8,441 nt of DNA from DATIBL01 sp035457505 (lineage in GTDB: Bacteria > Patescibacteriota > Minisyncoccia > Phycocordibacterales > UBA6899): positions 1 through 8,441 of the forward strand of contig DATIBL010000093.1 in the NCBI GenBank assembly GCA_035457505.1. The letters run 5' to 3'. Shown one piece after another: positions 1-5,432 of this stretch. The stretch's first letter is position 1, and each line of letters opens with the position of its first letter. The notes beneath the pieces are model-generated. The model worked only from the letters and a program-made list of their open reading frames with translations, had not been told where the DNA came from and searched no databases. Both the position numbers and the translations under genes were made by a program.

Positions 1-38
1 CGACGTGACTGGAGTTCAGACGTGTGCTCTTCCGATCT
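1..38. other. Residual Illumina adapter (not genomic)
   Basis: Bases 5-38 match, by recall, the standard Illumina read-2 adapter: they begin GTGACTGGAGTTCAGACG and end GCTCTTCCGATCT. Bases 1-4 would then be the end of an index. The mreB reading frame becomes sensible right after it, from base 39-41, and an in-frame TAG at 38-40 is created by the junction. This stretch should be trimmed and not interpreted biologically. Confidence 0.97.
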
Positions 39-40
39 AG

Positions 41-790
41 GCCCTCGGCTCATTCAACCTCTGGAAGCCCGAGGTCATGGTCTCGGTCCCCGCAGGAGTC
101 ACCTCCACTGAACGCCGCGCCGTGATCGAAGCGGCGATCCGCGCCGGTGCGAAGAACGCGTATGTCGTCAAAGAGCCGATCCTCGCTGCGATCGGCGCCG
201 GCATTCCGATCTACGAAGCGCGCGGACACATGATCGTCGACATTGGCGGCGGCACGACCGATGTCGCAGTTATTTCGCTTGGCGGCATCGTCGCATCGAC
301 CTCCGTGAAATGCGCGGGGAATCGCGTGGATCAGGCGATCGCCGACTATATCAAAAAGACCTTCAACCTCGCGGTCGGCGACAAGACCGCCGAGGATATC
401 AAGATCACCATCGGCTCTGCGGTTCCGCTTGAGGAAGAGATCACGATGACGATCAAGGGCCGCGATTTCATTGCTGGACTTCCGCGCTCGGTCAGCGTCT
501 CGACCAACGAGATCGTGAAAGCGATCGACAAAGAGATGCGCGAAATGGTGAAGGCGATCAAAGATGTACTGCAGGATACGCCGCCCGAGCTCTCGGCGGA
601 CATCATCGACCAGGGGATCATCATGACTGGCGGATCGTCGCAGCTCCGCAATCTGACCGAGCTTGTCTATCGCCGCACGGGTGTCCGGGCCATTCTCGCC
701 GACGATCCGCTCTACTGCGTTGCGAAGGGGACCGGCGTCGCGCTCGAGCATTTGGATACCTACAAAAAGACGATCATCGCCAAGCGATAA
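41..790 (+). CDS. mreB: MreB actin-like shape protein, first paralogue (5' end missing)
   Basis: C-terminal 249 residues of a bacterial actin homologue that polymerises under the inner membrane and guides the cell-wall elongation machinery. MreB is usually about 340 residues, so roughly the first 90 are missing. The frame is open back to base 41 at the adapter junction, so the ATG at 77 is internal, not the start. Visible family features are VPAGVTSTERRAV, KEPILAAIGAG, the phosphate-2 loop DIGGGTTD (fragment residues about 67-74), GRDFIAGLPR, and a C-terminal DDPLYCVAKGTGVALEHL. The adenosine loop reads TGGSSQL where TGGGALL is common, a mild change. It differs clearly from the second mreB at 7571, so they are true paralogues. 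It stops at 788-790, just before a hairpin shared with the converging gene. Identification is sure; orthology to a particular paralogue is not. Confidence 0.95.
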   Translation, partial: ALGSFNLWKPEVMVSVPAGVTSTERRAVIEAAIRAGAKNAYVVKEPILAAIGAGIPIYEARGHMIVDIGGGTTDVAVISLGGIVASTSVKCAGNRVDQAIADYIKKTFNLAVGDKTAEDIKITIGSAVPLEEEITMTIKGRDFIAGLPRSVSVSTNEIVKAIDKEMREMVKAIKDVLQDTPPELSADIIDQGIIMTGGSSQLRNLTELVYRRTGVRAILADDPLYCVAKGTGVALEHLDTYKKTIIAKR

Positions 791-795
791 AAAAT

Positions 796-821
796 ACAGC
801 GTATCCGAGAGGATACGCTGT
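796..821 (-). terminator. Shared intrinsic terminator between mreB and A1
   Basis: Perfect 11-bp stem ACAGCGTATCC / GGATACGCTGT with a GAGA loop. Read on the minus strand it is followed by six T (complement of A789-A794), so it best terminates gene A1, whose stop is at 843-845. On the plus strand it lies 5 bases after the mreB stop but has only a poor T tract, so it may work weakly in that direction. Confidence 0.85.
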
Positions 822-842
822 CTGTATGACGGAGGTCTTGAG

Positions 843-1304
843 CTAGAGCTCTCCGCGCTTCCGAGTAGAAATGTTGCCGTGCGCATGTGCTTCAGGGATG
901 AACGACACGGCGTTGTATGCACGTAGTGCACGATCACGTTCGGACTCCGACCCAAAAACAAGGCACGACGAAACCGTGTTGTCGTCGGGGCCCCAGGTGA
1001 ATGTGATCAGATGTGTCAGATGTGCCGGGTATGTATAGTCATCATTCTCGGCCTGCGCACTTCGCATGGCGGGCTTCCGGACATGGACATCTTTGATGAT
1101 CTCGACCCATTGATCCGGCTCTTGCTCGATGATGCGCTCGAGGGCAGCGCGGGCGTCAGCGAGACGGTCGAATCCCTCGTAGCGGTATGCTTCGTCGGAG
1201 CGGACATGGGTGAAGACGACGAACTTGGTCCCCTCAAAGGTCATTGTGGCAAAAATGGCATCTTTGGGTGCTGGAAGCCCAGAAAGCGAAAACGATACGG
1301 ACAT
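843..1304 (-). CDS. Unrecognised small protein, family A copy 1
   Basis: A 153-residue soluble-looking protein with no signal peptide or membrane segment. I do not recognise the family. It is clearly related to the next two minus-strand genes. Shared features, in A1 numbering, are GLPAP near the start (9-13), ADARAALERIIEQEPDQW (49-66), a VRKPAMR block (75-81), FTWG (102-105) and RDRALRAYNAVSFI (123-136) followed by AHGNI. A short, basic, probably flexible tail ends the protein. The ATG at 1304 is chosen over upstream in-frame starts because AGGAG (complement of 1311-1315) lies 6 bases upstream, the promoter -10 lies beyond it, and the N-terminus then aligns with A2. The leader is about 40 bases. 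It stands alone, converging on mreB. Predicted alpha/beta order suggests one compact domain; function is unknown. Confidence 0.85.
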   Translation of the reverse strand: MSVSFSLSGLPAPKDAIFATMTFEGTKFVVFTHVRSDEAYRYEGFDRLADARAALERIIEQEPDQWVEIIKDVHVRKPAMRSAQAENDDYTYPAHLTHLITFTWGPDDNTVSSCLVFGSESERDRALRAYNAVSFIPEAHAHGNISTRKRGEL

Positions 1305-1350
1305 GTCCTTCTCCTGTATGATTGTGCCGATCGGAGTTCGATCTGGGAGA

Positions 1351-1378
1351 ATTATATCATATTTGTGTACAAAGTCAA
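1351..1378 (-). promoter_or_regulatory. Strong sigma-70-type promoter of A1
   Basis: On the minus strand: -35 TTGACT (complement of 1373-1378), 16-base spacer, extended -10 TGA-TATAAT (-10 is complement of 1351-1356). This predicts a start near 1344 and a leader of about 40 bases carrying the AGGAG ribosome site. It is the closest match to consensus in the window. Confidence 0.8.
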
Positions 1379-1434
1379 TATAAAAAAGCGCCATATCCGA
1401 AGGCATTCTGAGTCGGAAATGACGGTACAAAAAA

Positions 1435-1451
1435 CGCCCGATCAACGGGCG
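1435..1451 (-). terminator. Terminator of A2, with the stop codon in its loop
   Basis: Stem CGCCCG (1435-1440) / CGGGCG (1446-1451) with a 5-base loop. On the minus strand the hairpin is followed by TTTTTTGT. The TGA stop of A2 (complement of 1442-1444) sits inside the loop. Confidence 0.8.
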
Positions 1452-1873
1452 CGGTATTTCCGATCACGAATATTGCCGTGCGCTTCGGTTTCGTGAATGA
1501 ACGAAACAGCATGGTATGCGCGCAGTGCGCGATCGCGGGCGGCATCCGTGAGAAAGGCCATCGTGTCGCCGAAGTACACATTCCCGAAGCCCCAGGTGAA
1601 TTCGATCGAGGGACTGCCGGCATATTCGCGCGGGATGACCTTCCGCATCGCGGGCTTTCGCACAAGGATCTTATCGGTGAGCCGGACCCATTCATCCGGA
1701 TTGCTCTCGAAGATCCGTTCGAATGCGTCGCGCGCATCGTCCGGGTCGATGAATTCGACATAGTGATACGCGTCGGATGTCCGAACATGCGACATGACCG
1801 TGCGTTGATCGACCTTGATCCAGACGAGCACGGCGAGCTCTGGGGCGGGAAGTCCGCGTTCGAATGCTGGCAT
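1442..1873 (-). CDS. Unrecognised small protein, family A copy 2
   Basis: A 143-residue paralogue of A1, the closer pair of the three. Shared blocks in A2 numbering are GLPAP (7-11), SDAYHYVEF (33-41), DDARDAFERIFESNPDEW (45-62), ILVRKPAMR (69-77), EFTWG (91-95), ARDRALRAYHAVSFI (112-126) and EAHGNI (130-135). No signal peptide, membrane segment or known catalytic motif is evident. The start at 1873 has GGAG (complement of 1881-1884) 7 bases upstream and a promoter beyond it. It is a single-gene unit with its stop codon inside its own terminator loop. The conserved C-terminal half, with charged ends of helices and buried F/W/Y residues, suggests selection to keep the fold. Function cannot be assigned from sequence alone. 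Confidence 0.85.
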   Translation of the reverse strand: MPAFERGLPAPELAVLVWIKVDQRTVMSHVRTSDAYHYVEFIDPDDARDAFERIFESNPDEWVRLTDKILVRKPAMRKVIPREYAGSPSIEFTWGFGNVYFGDTMAFLTDAARDRALRAYHAVSFIHETEAHGNIRDRKYRAR

Positions 1874-1910
1874 ATCTTTTCTCCGTGTTTGCGCCAGGGG
1901 TTCCGTATTC

Positions 1911-1938
1911 GTTCTACAATTCTCCGCTGTATTGTCAA
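1911..1938 (-). promoter_or_regulatory. Promoter of A2
   Basis: On the minus strand: perfect -35 TTGACA (complement of 1933-1938), 16-base spacer, -10 TAGAAC (complement of 1911-1916; 4 of 6). Predicted leader is about 30 bases and contains the GGAG ribosome site. It begins only 25 bases after the terminator of A3. Confidence 0.65.
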
Positions 1939-1962
1939 ACGGTGCATCAGAGAATCAAAAAA

Positions 1963-1984
1963 GCGCACCCTCATGAGGATGCGC
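1963..1984 (-). terminator. Terminator of A3, with the stop codon at its tip
   Basis: Stem GCGCA / TGCGC (5 bp), one C.A mismatch, then 3 more pairs closing on a CATG loop (1972-1975). On the minus strand it is followed by six T. The TGA of A3 (complement of 1971-1973) lies at the top of the hairpin, the same arrangement as in A2. Confidence 0.75.
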
Positions 1985-2411
1985 GCCGCTTTGCCCTTCG
2001 TGCACGTTCGCCGTGCACTTCGTCTTCCGAAATAAAGCTGAAGATCCCATAGCGCTCGAGTGCGAGATCGCGCGCCCGGTGCCCGGGAAAAACGACCACA
2101 TCAGAGAACGGTCCCCAGTTGAATTGCAGCACTGGCTGCATGATCCATTCGTCCGCTCGGACGCTCCGGATGACCGCTTTTCGGACAAGAACGTGCTCTG
2201 CAATCCGGATCAATCCGTCTGGGTCGCCTTTCTCGATATCGTCGAGGAGTGCGGCTGCCGAGCGGGTCGAGGCGCAGGTCTCGAAGTATGTGTCGTCCGT
2301 CCCGCGAATGCGCATCGAGGCCTGAAGGGAGCCGACGACGCCGTGCACCATCGGGAACCAGGCAAGGACGATCTCGAAAGAGGGCGGGATACCCTGAAAA
2401 TGTTTGCCCAT
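1971..2411 (-). CDS. Unrecognised small protein, family A copy 3 (most divergent)
   Basis: A 146-residue protein if the ATG at 2411 is used. It is a distant paralogue of A1 and A2. It keeps a GIPP equivalent of GLPAP (7-10), a DPDGLIRI segment (63-70), HVLVRKAVIR (73-82), QFNWG (96-100), ARDLALERY (113-121), FSFISEDEVHG (124-134) and a strongly basic tail. The start is uncertain: the frame extends to an ATG at 2453 and a TTG at 2465, and no convincing Shine-Dalgarno precedes any of them. I choose 2411 because it gives the same length before the conserved GIP as in A2, and because a GATAAT box (complement of 2452-2457) lies at the same distance as in its siblings. The gene diverges from the holB-like gene. 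Function unknown. Confidence 0.75.
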   Translation of the reverse strand: MGKHFQGIPPSFEIVLAWFPMVHGVVGSLQASMRIRGTDDTYFETCASTRSAAALLDDIEKGDPDGLIRIAEHVLVRKAVIRSVRADEWIMQPVLQFNWGPFSDVVVFPGHRARDLALERYGIFSFISEDEVHGERARRAKRRASS

Positions 2412-2451
2412 GAGAAACGACCAGTGATCTCTCTTGAGCCTCGCAAGGATC

Positions 2452-2457
2452 ATTATC
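2452..2457 (-). promoter_or_regulatory. Possible -10 box of A3
   Basis: GATAAT on the minus strand, 40 bases before the chosen ATG, as in A1 (46) and A2 (37). No -35 is visible at the right distance. An alternative -10, TATAGC (complement of 2488-2493), overlaps the divergent holB promoter. Confidence 0.3.
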
Positions 2458-2486
2458 GAAGTCAATCGCGGCGCGAGAGGCGTGCA

Positions 2487-2495
2487 TGCTATACT
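2487..2495 (+). promoter_or_regulatory. Extended -10 promoter of the holB-like gene, leaderless
   Basis: TGC-TATACT, an extended -10 with no good -35. Six bases separate it from the ATG at 2502, so transcription should start at or next to the A of the start codon. No Shine-Dalgarno is present. Confidence 0.65.
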
Positions 2496-2501
2496 CCCGG
2501 C

Positions 2502-3221
2502 ATGGCGATCCGATTCGACGAAAAAACGCTACTCCATGCCTATGTGATCGAAGGTGAAATCGCGGCCTCGCGCGACGCACTCTTTGCGCATCTTGCCGCA
2601 GCCTGGGGCTTCCAGGGGCATGCAGATCCGGATCTGTTTCTCTATACGGCGTCACCCTTTGGGATCGATGATGCGCGCAATGTTCGCGAGCGCGGCCAGA
2701 TGCGGCCGATCGGCGAGCGCAAGTATTTCGTGATTGCAACAGAGAATGTGACGCTCGAGGCGCAGAACGCGCTCTTGAAAACGCTCGAGGAGCCGGCTCC
2801 GGACACGCACTTCTTTCTCCTGGTCCGAACGAGCGAGACCCTGCTTCCGACGCTGCGCTCCCGCGTCCGGATCGTGCGGCACGATGCCGGTGTACCTGCT
2901 CCCGCAGATCCTAAGCGAGGAGAGAGCGACATGCGTAATTTTCTTGCGATGGATCTTGGCGAGCGACTCTCCGCGATCGGGAAGATCGACGCTGCAAAGA
3001 AGGACCATCCCGACGACGCGAAGCGTGAGGCCCGGGCGCTTCTCGATACGATCGAGCGTACATATGCGTCTCGTCCGTACGACCCCCATGCCCGCCGCGT
3101 GCTCTCCGAAGTGATCGACGCAAAACGCCGCCTTGCTGGACGTTCTCCGTCGCTCAAAATGCTGCTCGAGTATGTTGCGCTGCTCGTTCCTCGTCCCGCA
3201 TCGCGCATGCAGAAGAAATAA
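2502..3221 (+). CDS. holB: DNA polymerase III delta'-like clamp-loader subunit, minimal form
   Basis: AAA+ family protein of the clamp loader that opens the sliding clamp during replication. The diagnostic block is TLEAQNALLKTLEEP (84-98) followed by THFFLLVRTSETLLPTLRSRV (102-122), the sensor and Ser-Arg region shared by delta' and DnaX. At 239 residues it is much shorter than the usual 300-plus. The N-terminal HAYVIEGEIAASRDAL keeps the fold of the P-loop region but has no GKT/S, so ATP binding is unlikely, as in typical delta'. It contains no cysteine, so the four-cysteine zinc module common in delta' and DnaX is gone. The start at 2502 is chosen from the HAY spacing and the -10 just upstream; the longer open frame back to 2013 is antisense to A3. 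It could be called a generic DnaX-like protein, but delta' fits best. Confidence 0.82.
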   Translation: MAIRFDEKTLLHAYVIEGEIAASRDALFAHLAAAWGFQGHADPDLFLYTASPFGIDDARNVRERGQMRPIGERKYFVIATENVTLEAQNALLKTLEEPAPDTHFFLLVRTSETLLPTLRSRVRIVRHDAGVPAPADPKRGESDMRNFLAMDLGERLSAIGKIDAAKKDHPDDAKREARALLDTIERTYASRPYDPHARRVLSEVIDAKRRLAGRSPSLKMLLEYVALLVPRPASRMQKK

Positions 3222-3223
3222 AA

Positions 3224-3253
3224 GCCCCTCTCCGGCATGTGGGGGAGAGGGGC
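3224..3253. terminator. Strong hairpin after holB, terminator-like toward the minus strand
   Basis: 10-bp perfect stem GCCCCTCTCC / GGAGAGGGGC (3224-3233 with 3244-3253) with a 10-base loop. It starts 3 bases after the holB-like stop. Read on the minus strand it is followed by TTTTATTTCTTCT, a fair T tract, so it can end a minus-strand transcript coming from the small gene at 3567. On the plus strand there is no T tract, so holB transcripts may run on into the structured region. Confidence 0.6.
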
Positions 3254-3276
3254 GAGCGTGCGAGGGTTGAACTCGT

Positions 3277-3439
3277 GAGCATGTTTGGAGACCCGCTTTC
3301 GTATCGAGGGTTCCAAGACCGGAGACGCGGGCGCGAGCCGGAGGGCGAGACATATCCAGAGATATGTCGAGACCGAGGCGACACACACGCGTCCCGGGAT
3401 GGGGACCCGCAGAGCGGAATGGGGTTTTCAAGCATGCTC
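3277..3439 (+). ncRNA. Candidate structured RNA: long rod with a central bubble
   Basis: No plausible gene covers this stretch, yet it folds from end to end. P1 is 18 consecutive pairs, 3277-3294 with 3422-3439. A symmetric 13 x 13 bubble follows (3295-3307 / 3409-3421). P2 pairs 3308-3314 with 3402-3408. P3 pairs 3319-3322 and 3324-3329 with 3388-3397, A3323 bulged. The tip is the 8-bp hairpin GACATATC-CAGA-GATATGTC (3349-3368). P1 has three and P2 one G.T pair as read on the plus strand; on the minus strand these become A.C mismatches, which favours a plus-strand RNA. The rod-plus-bubble shape recalls 6S RNA, but I see no sequence signature of 6S, SRP RNA, tmRNA or RNase P. No dedicated promoter is evident; readthrough from holB is possible. 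The P1 base touches the stop codon of the minus-strand small gene. Confidence 0.45.
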
Positions 3440-3567
3440 TAACGTTTCTTTCCGCGTGAGCGGAGTTTTTTGAGCGACTTCAGGACTTGATCAGCGAGGA
3501 TCGCAGCCAGGAATCCGCTCAGGGTGTCTTTCATGATCTCCGAAAGAACGTCGATGGACCAGAACAT
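3439..3567 (-). CDS. 42-residue small protein with strong translation signals
   Basis: A short frame encoding 42 residues, starting MFWSIDVLSEIMKDTLSG and ending KKLRSRGKKR. It is one amphipathic helix-like stretch with a modestly hydrophobic centre (LSGFLAAILADQVL, 16-29) and a very basic tail, consistent with a peripheral membrane or nucleic-acid-binding peptide. The case for a real gene is its signals: AAGGAGGTGA (AGGAGGTGA is complement of 3573-3581) is nearly the full anti-16S match, 5 bases from the ATG, and a consensus promoter lies 48 bases upstream. An overlapping GTG at 3570 is an alternative start. The overall look (short, hydrophobic middle, basic end) resembles type I toxins in a general way, but two acidic or basic residues break the hydrophobic run, so this is only a possibility. 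I do not recognise the family. Confidence 0.7.
   Translation of the reverse strand: MFWSIDVLSEIMKDTLSGFLAAILADQVLKSLKKLRSRGKKR
3450..3471 (+). terminator. Possible plus-strand terminator after the structured RNA
   Basis: TCCGC-GTGA-GCGGA (3451-3464) plus a T.G pair, with a GNRA-type loop, followed by six T (3466-3471). It lies 11 bases after the rod. The same bases encode the C-terminus of the minus-strand small protein, and the T run is two AAA lysine codons there, so the match could be coincidental. Confidence 0.4.
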
Positions 3568-3614
3568 CACGGTCACCTCCTTTTGTTCGAGTTGTGGCCT
3601 TTCGGACCAGGTGA

Positions 3615-3643
3615 ATTATAGCATAGAAATCGAAGAATAGCAA
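3615..3643 (-). promoter_or_regulatory. Promoter of the 42-residue protein gene
   Basis: On the minus strand: -35 TTGCTA (complement of 3638-3643), 17-base spacer, extended -10 TGC-TATAAT (-10 is complement of 3615-3620). Predicted leader is about 40 bases and carries the AAGGAGGTGA site. It is divergent from the frr promoter about 70 bases away. Confidence 0.75.
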
Positions 3644-3692
3644 GTTCATAGGAAGGCTCAACCGAGCGCATATTTTCGGCAGACGAAATTTC

Positions 3693-3701
3693 TGATAGAA
3701 T
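3693..3701 (+). promoter_or_regulatory. Extended -10 promoter of frr, nearly leaderless
   Basis: TGA-TAGAAT with weak -35. The box overlaps the upstream in-frame ATG at 3700, which rules that codon out as a start from this promoter. Transcription should begin around 3707-3709, leaving only a few bases before the ATG at 3712. No Shine-Dalgarno. Confidence 0.6.
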
Positions 3702-3711
3702 GCAGCAATCT

Positions 3712-4266
3712 ATGGCATACAACTTCTCGAACGTGAAGGCGCGCATGAAGGAGATCGACGAATGGTTCCGCAAGGAATGTTCGCTTCTGCGCACTGGCCG
3801 GGCAACGACAGCGATCCTCGATTCCATTGCAGTAGAGGCCTATGGTGCGCGAACCCCGATCGCGCATGTCGCGTCGATCACGATGGAAGACGCACGAACG
3901 CTGCGGATCGCTCCGTGGGACAAATCTCAGGTCAAAGCGATCGAACAGGCGATCCAGAAGGCCGACCTCGGTCTCTCGACCTCGGCAGACGATCAGGGTA
4001 TCCGCGTGATTTTCCCGGAGCTCACCAGCGAGCGCCGCGGGCAGATCGTGAAGCTCCTGAAGGAGCGTCTCGAAGACGCGCGCATCAGCGTGCGCAAGGA
4101 GCGCGAAGAGGTGCTCTCGCAATTCAAGAAAGACGAGAAGGAAGGCACGATGAGCGAGGATGATCATTTCCGCGCAAAGGAAGAACTTCAGAAGATCGTC
4201 GATGAAGCGAATCGCGGATTGGAGGAACTCACCGCAAAGAAAGAAGCAGAGATCACTGCCGGGTAG
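3712..4266 (+). CDS. frr: Ribosome recycling factor
   Basis: Cytoplasmic factor that, with EF-G, splits the post-termination ribosome. From the ATG at 3712 it is 184 residues, matching the family's usual 185. Conserved features are the LRTGRATTAILDSIAVEAYGA segment near the N-terminus, ASITMEDARTLRIAPWDKS, the ADLGLSTSADDQGIRVIFPELTSERR region and the long charged helix with KEREEVLSQFKKDEKEGTMSEDD, closing the two-domain layout (three-helix bundle plus beta/alpha domain). The ATG at 3700 would add four residues but is part of the -10 box. It heads an apparent operon: rseP follows 23 bases after the stop. The frr-rseP-proS order, as I recall it, is common in CPR genomes. Confidence 0.96.
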   Translation: MAYNFSNVKARMKEIDEWFRKECSLLRTGRATTAILDSIAVEAYGARTPIAHVASITMEDARTLRIAPWDKSQVKAIEQAIQKADLGLSTSADDQGIRVIFPELTSERRGQIVKLLKERLEDARISVRKEREEVLSQFKKDEKEGTMSEDDHFRAKEELQKIVDEANRGLEELTAKKEAEITAG

Positions 4267-4289
4267 CCGCTCAGGTCGGAGACATTCCT

Positions 4290-5384
4290 ATGCTTGTCAC
4301 GATCCTCGCTCTGCTCGCGATCTTATTCGTTCTCGTGGTCGTCCACGAGTTCGGGCATTTTATTACCGCGAAACGCTTCGGCATTCGCGTCGATGAATTC
4401 GCGTTCGGATTTCCTCCGAAGCTCCTGTCGATCCAGTGGGGCGAGACACGCTATGCGTTCAATGCAATCCTGATCGGCGGGTATGTGAAGATTTATGGCG
4501 AGAACGGCGACGATGCCGAGGAGCCTGGGGGAGATCGTAGACGAAGCTTTACTGCTCAGCCGCGCTGGAAGCAGGCGCTCGTGATTGCTGCTGGTCCGCT
4601 CTTTAACATCGTGCTCGCGTGGGTGCTCCTGTCCGGGCTTTTCATGGCAGGGATGCCGACCTCCGAGCTTTCCACGGAACGTCCGCTTTGGGACGCCGCG
4701 GTCACGATCGTCGACGTGCGCGCAGGGACTCCCGCATCGGGCGCAGGATTCGCGATCGGCGATCGCGTGCTCGATGTATCAGACGGAGTCACAGAGATGA
4801 CGCCCGCAACTGTCCAGGATCTGATCAGTTTCATCAAAACGCGCGAAGGGAAGGTGCTTGCATTCGGGATCGAACGCGATGGCGTGCGCGAAGATCGCAT
4901 CGTGACTCCCGTCGCTGGGATCGTCGAGGACGGCGCCGCGATCGGCGTCTCGCTCGATCGGATCGGCATGCTCATGCTTCCGCCACATCTCGCGTTTGTC
5001 GAGGGGGGAAAAAGCACCGTCATGCTCGTCGAGCTGACCTATCAGGAATTCGGAAAATTATTCTCCCGCGCGGTGCAGGGCGAGGCGGACCTCGACGAGG
5101 TCAGCGGTCCGGTCGGGATCGCCAAGGTCGCAGGCGACGCGGCGCGCGAGGGTATGCACGAGTTCATCTTTCTCGCCGCACTGCTTTCAATCAATCTCGG
5201 GATCATCAATCTCATGCCGTTCCCCGCGCTCGATGGCGGACGGATCCTCTTCGTTGGGATCGAAGCGATTCGCCGGAAGCCTCTTGCACCGGCGGTTTCA
5301 AACATGGCCAATGTCGCCGGCTTTGCGATCTTGCTTCTCTTGATCGCGATCGTGACGTTCAACGACATCGCCAAACTCGTGTAG
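4290..5384 (+). CDS. rseP: RseP-type site-2 membrane metalloprotease (M50)
   Basis: Integral-membrane zinc protease that cuts substrates such as anti-sigma factors or leftover signal peptides within the bilayer. At 364 residues it is shorter than the E. coli protein (about 450), in keeping with one PDZ domain. The zinc motif HEFGH is at 19-23 within the first membrane helix; the third ligand lies in NLMPFPALDGG (307-317). A membrane helix follows WKQALVIAAGPLFN, then a PDZ domain at about 125-205 (VRAGTPASGAGFAIGDRVL). The C-terminal helix is GFAILLLLIAIVTF. The start at 4290 has GGAG (4277-4280) 9 bases upstream, an internal operon start that uses a Shine-Dalgarno, unlike frr and proS. Its substrate here is unknown. 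Confidence 0.95.
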   Translation: MLVTILALLAILFVLVVVHEFGHFITAKRFGIRVDEFAFGFPPKLLSIQWGETRYAFNAILIGGYVKIYGENGDDAEEPGGDRRRSFTAQPRWKQALVIAAGPLFNIVLAWVLLSGLFMAGMPTSELSTERPLWDAAVTIVDVRAGTPASGAGFAIGDRVLDVSDGVTEMTPATVQDLISFIKTREGKVLAFGIERDGVREDRIVTPVAGIVEDGAAIGVSLDRIGMLMLPPHLAFVEGGKSTVMLVELTYQEFGKLFSRAVQGEADLDEVSGPVGIAKVAGDAAREGMHEFIFLAALLSINLGIINLMPFPALDGGRILFVGIEAIRRKPLAPAVSNMANVAGFAILLLLIAIVTFNDIAKLV

Positions 5385-5419
5385 CAGGGAGATACGGTGC
5401 ATCGTCCGGAGAAATAGGC

Positions 5420-5425
5420 TACAAT
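5420..5425 (+). promoter_or_regulatory. -10 box of proS, leaderless start
   Basis: TACAAT, 7 bases before the ATG at 5433 and overlapping the ATG at 5424. No good -35 or TG extension is seen, so this promoter is less certain. It would give proS a leaderless transcript in addition to readthrough from rseP. No Shine-Dalgarno precedes either ATG. Confidence 0.5.
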
Positions 5426-5432
5426 GCCGTCC

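Noticed and set aside
50..961. Long minus-strand open frames opposite mreB, proS and rseP
   Set aside because: They have Arg/Asp-rich low-complexity compositions typical of shadows of GC-rich genes, and no start signals.
1380..1410. Second terminator-like signal on the minus strand between A2 and the A1 promoter (six T after a weak GCC/GGC stem)
   Set aside because: The stem is only three pairs, and the proper A2 terminator at 1435-1451 already explains the end.
2013..2501. Long plus-strand extension of the holB-like frame, open back to 2013
   Set aside because: It is antisense to A3, lacks family similarity, and the delta' N-terminus and -10 box place the start at 2502.
3259..3276. tRNA T-arm-like hairpin on the minus strand (loop TTCAACC)
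   Set aside because: No matching acceptor, D or anticodon arms and no CCA end; one pair of the five-pair stem is broken. Single T-loop matches occur by chance.
3266..3446. Integron attC-like site (GTTGAAC near one end, CTCTAAC near the other of a long imperfect inverted repeat)
   Set aside because: The core sites are in the wrong order for an attC on either strand, the second lacks the purine at its first position, and there is no integrase or cassette structure.
3573..3614. TCACCT near the 5' end of the small-gene unit could pair with and hide its AGGTGA ribosome site
   Set aside because: TCACCT lies between the -10 box and the predicted start site, so it should not be in the transcript.
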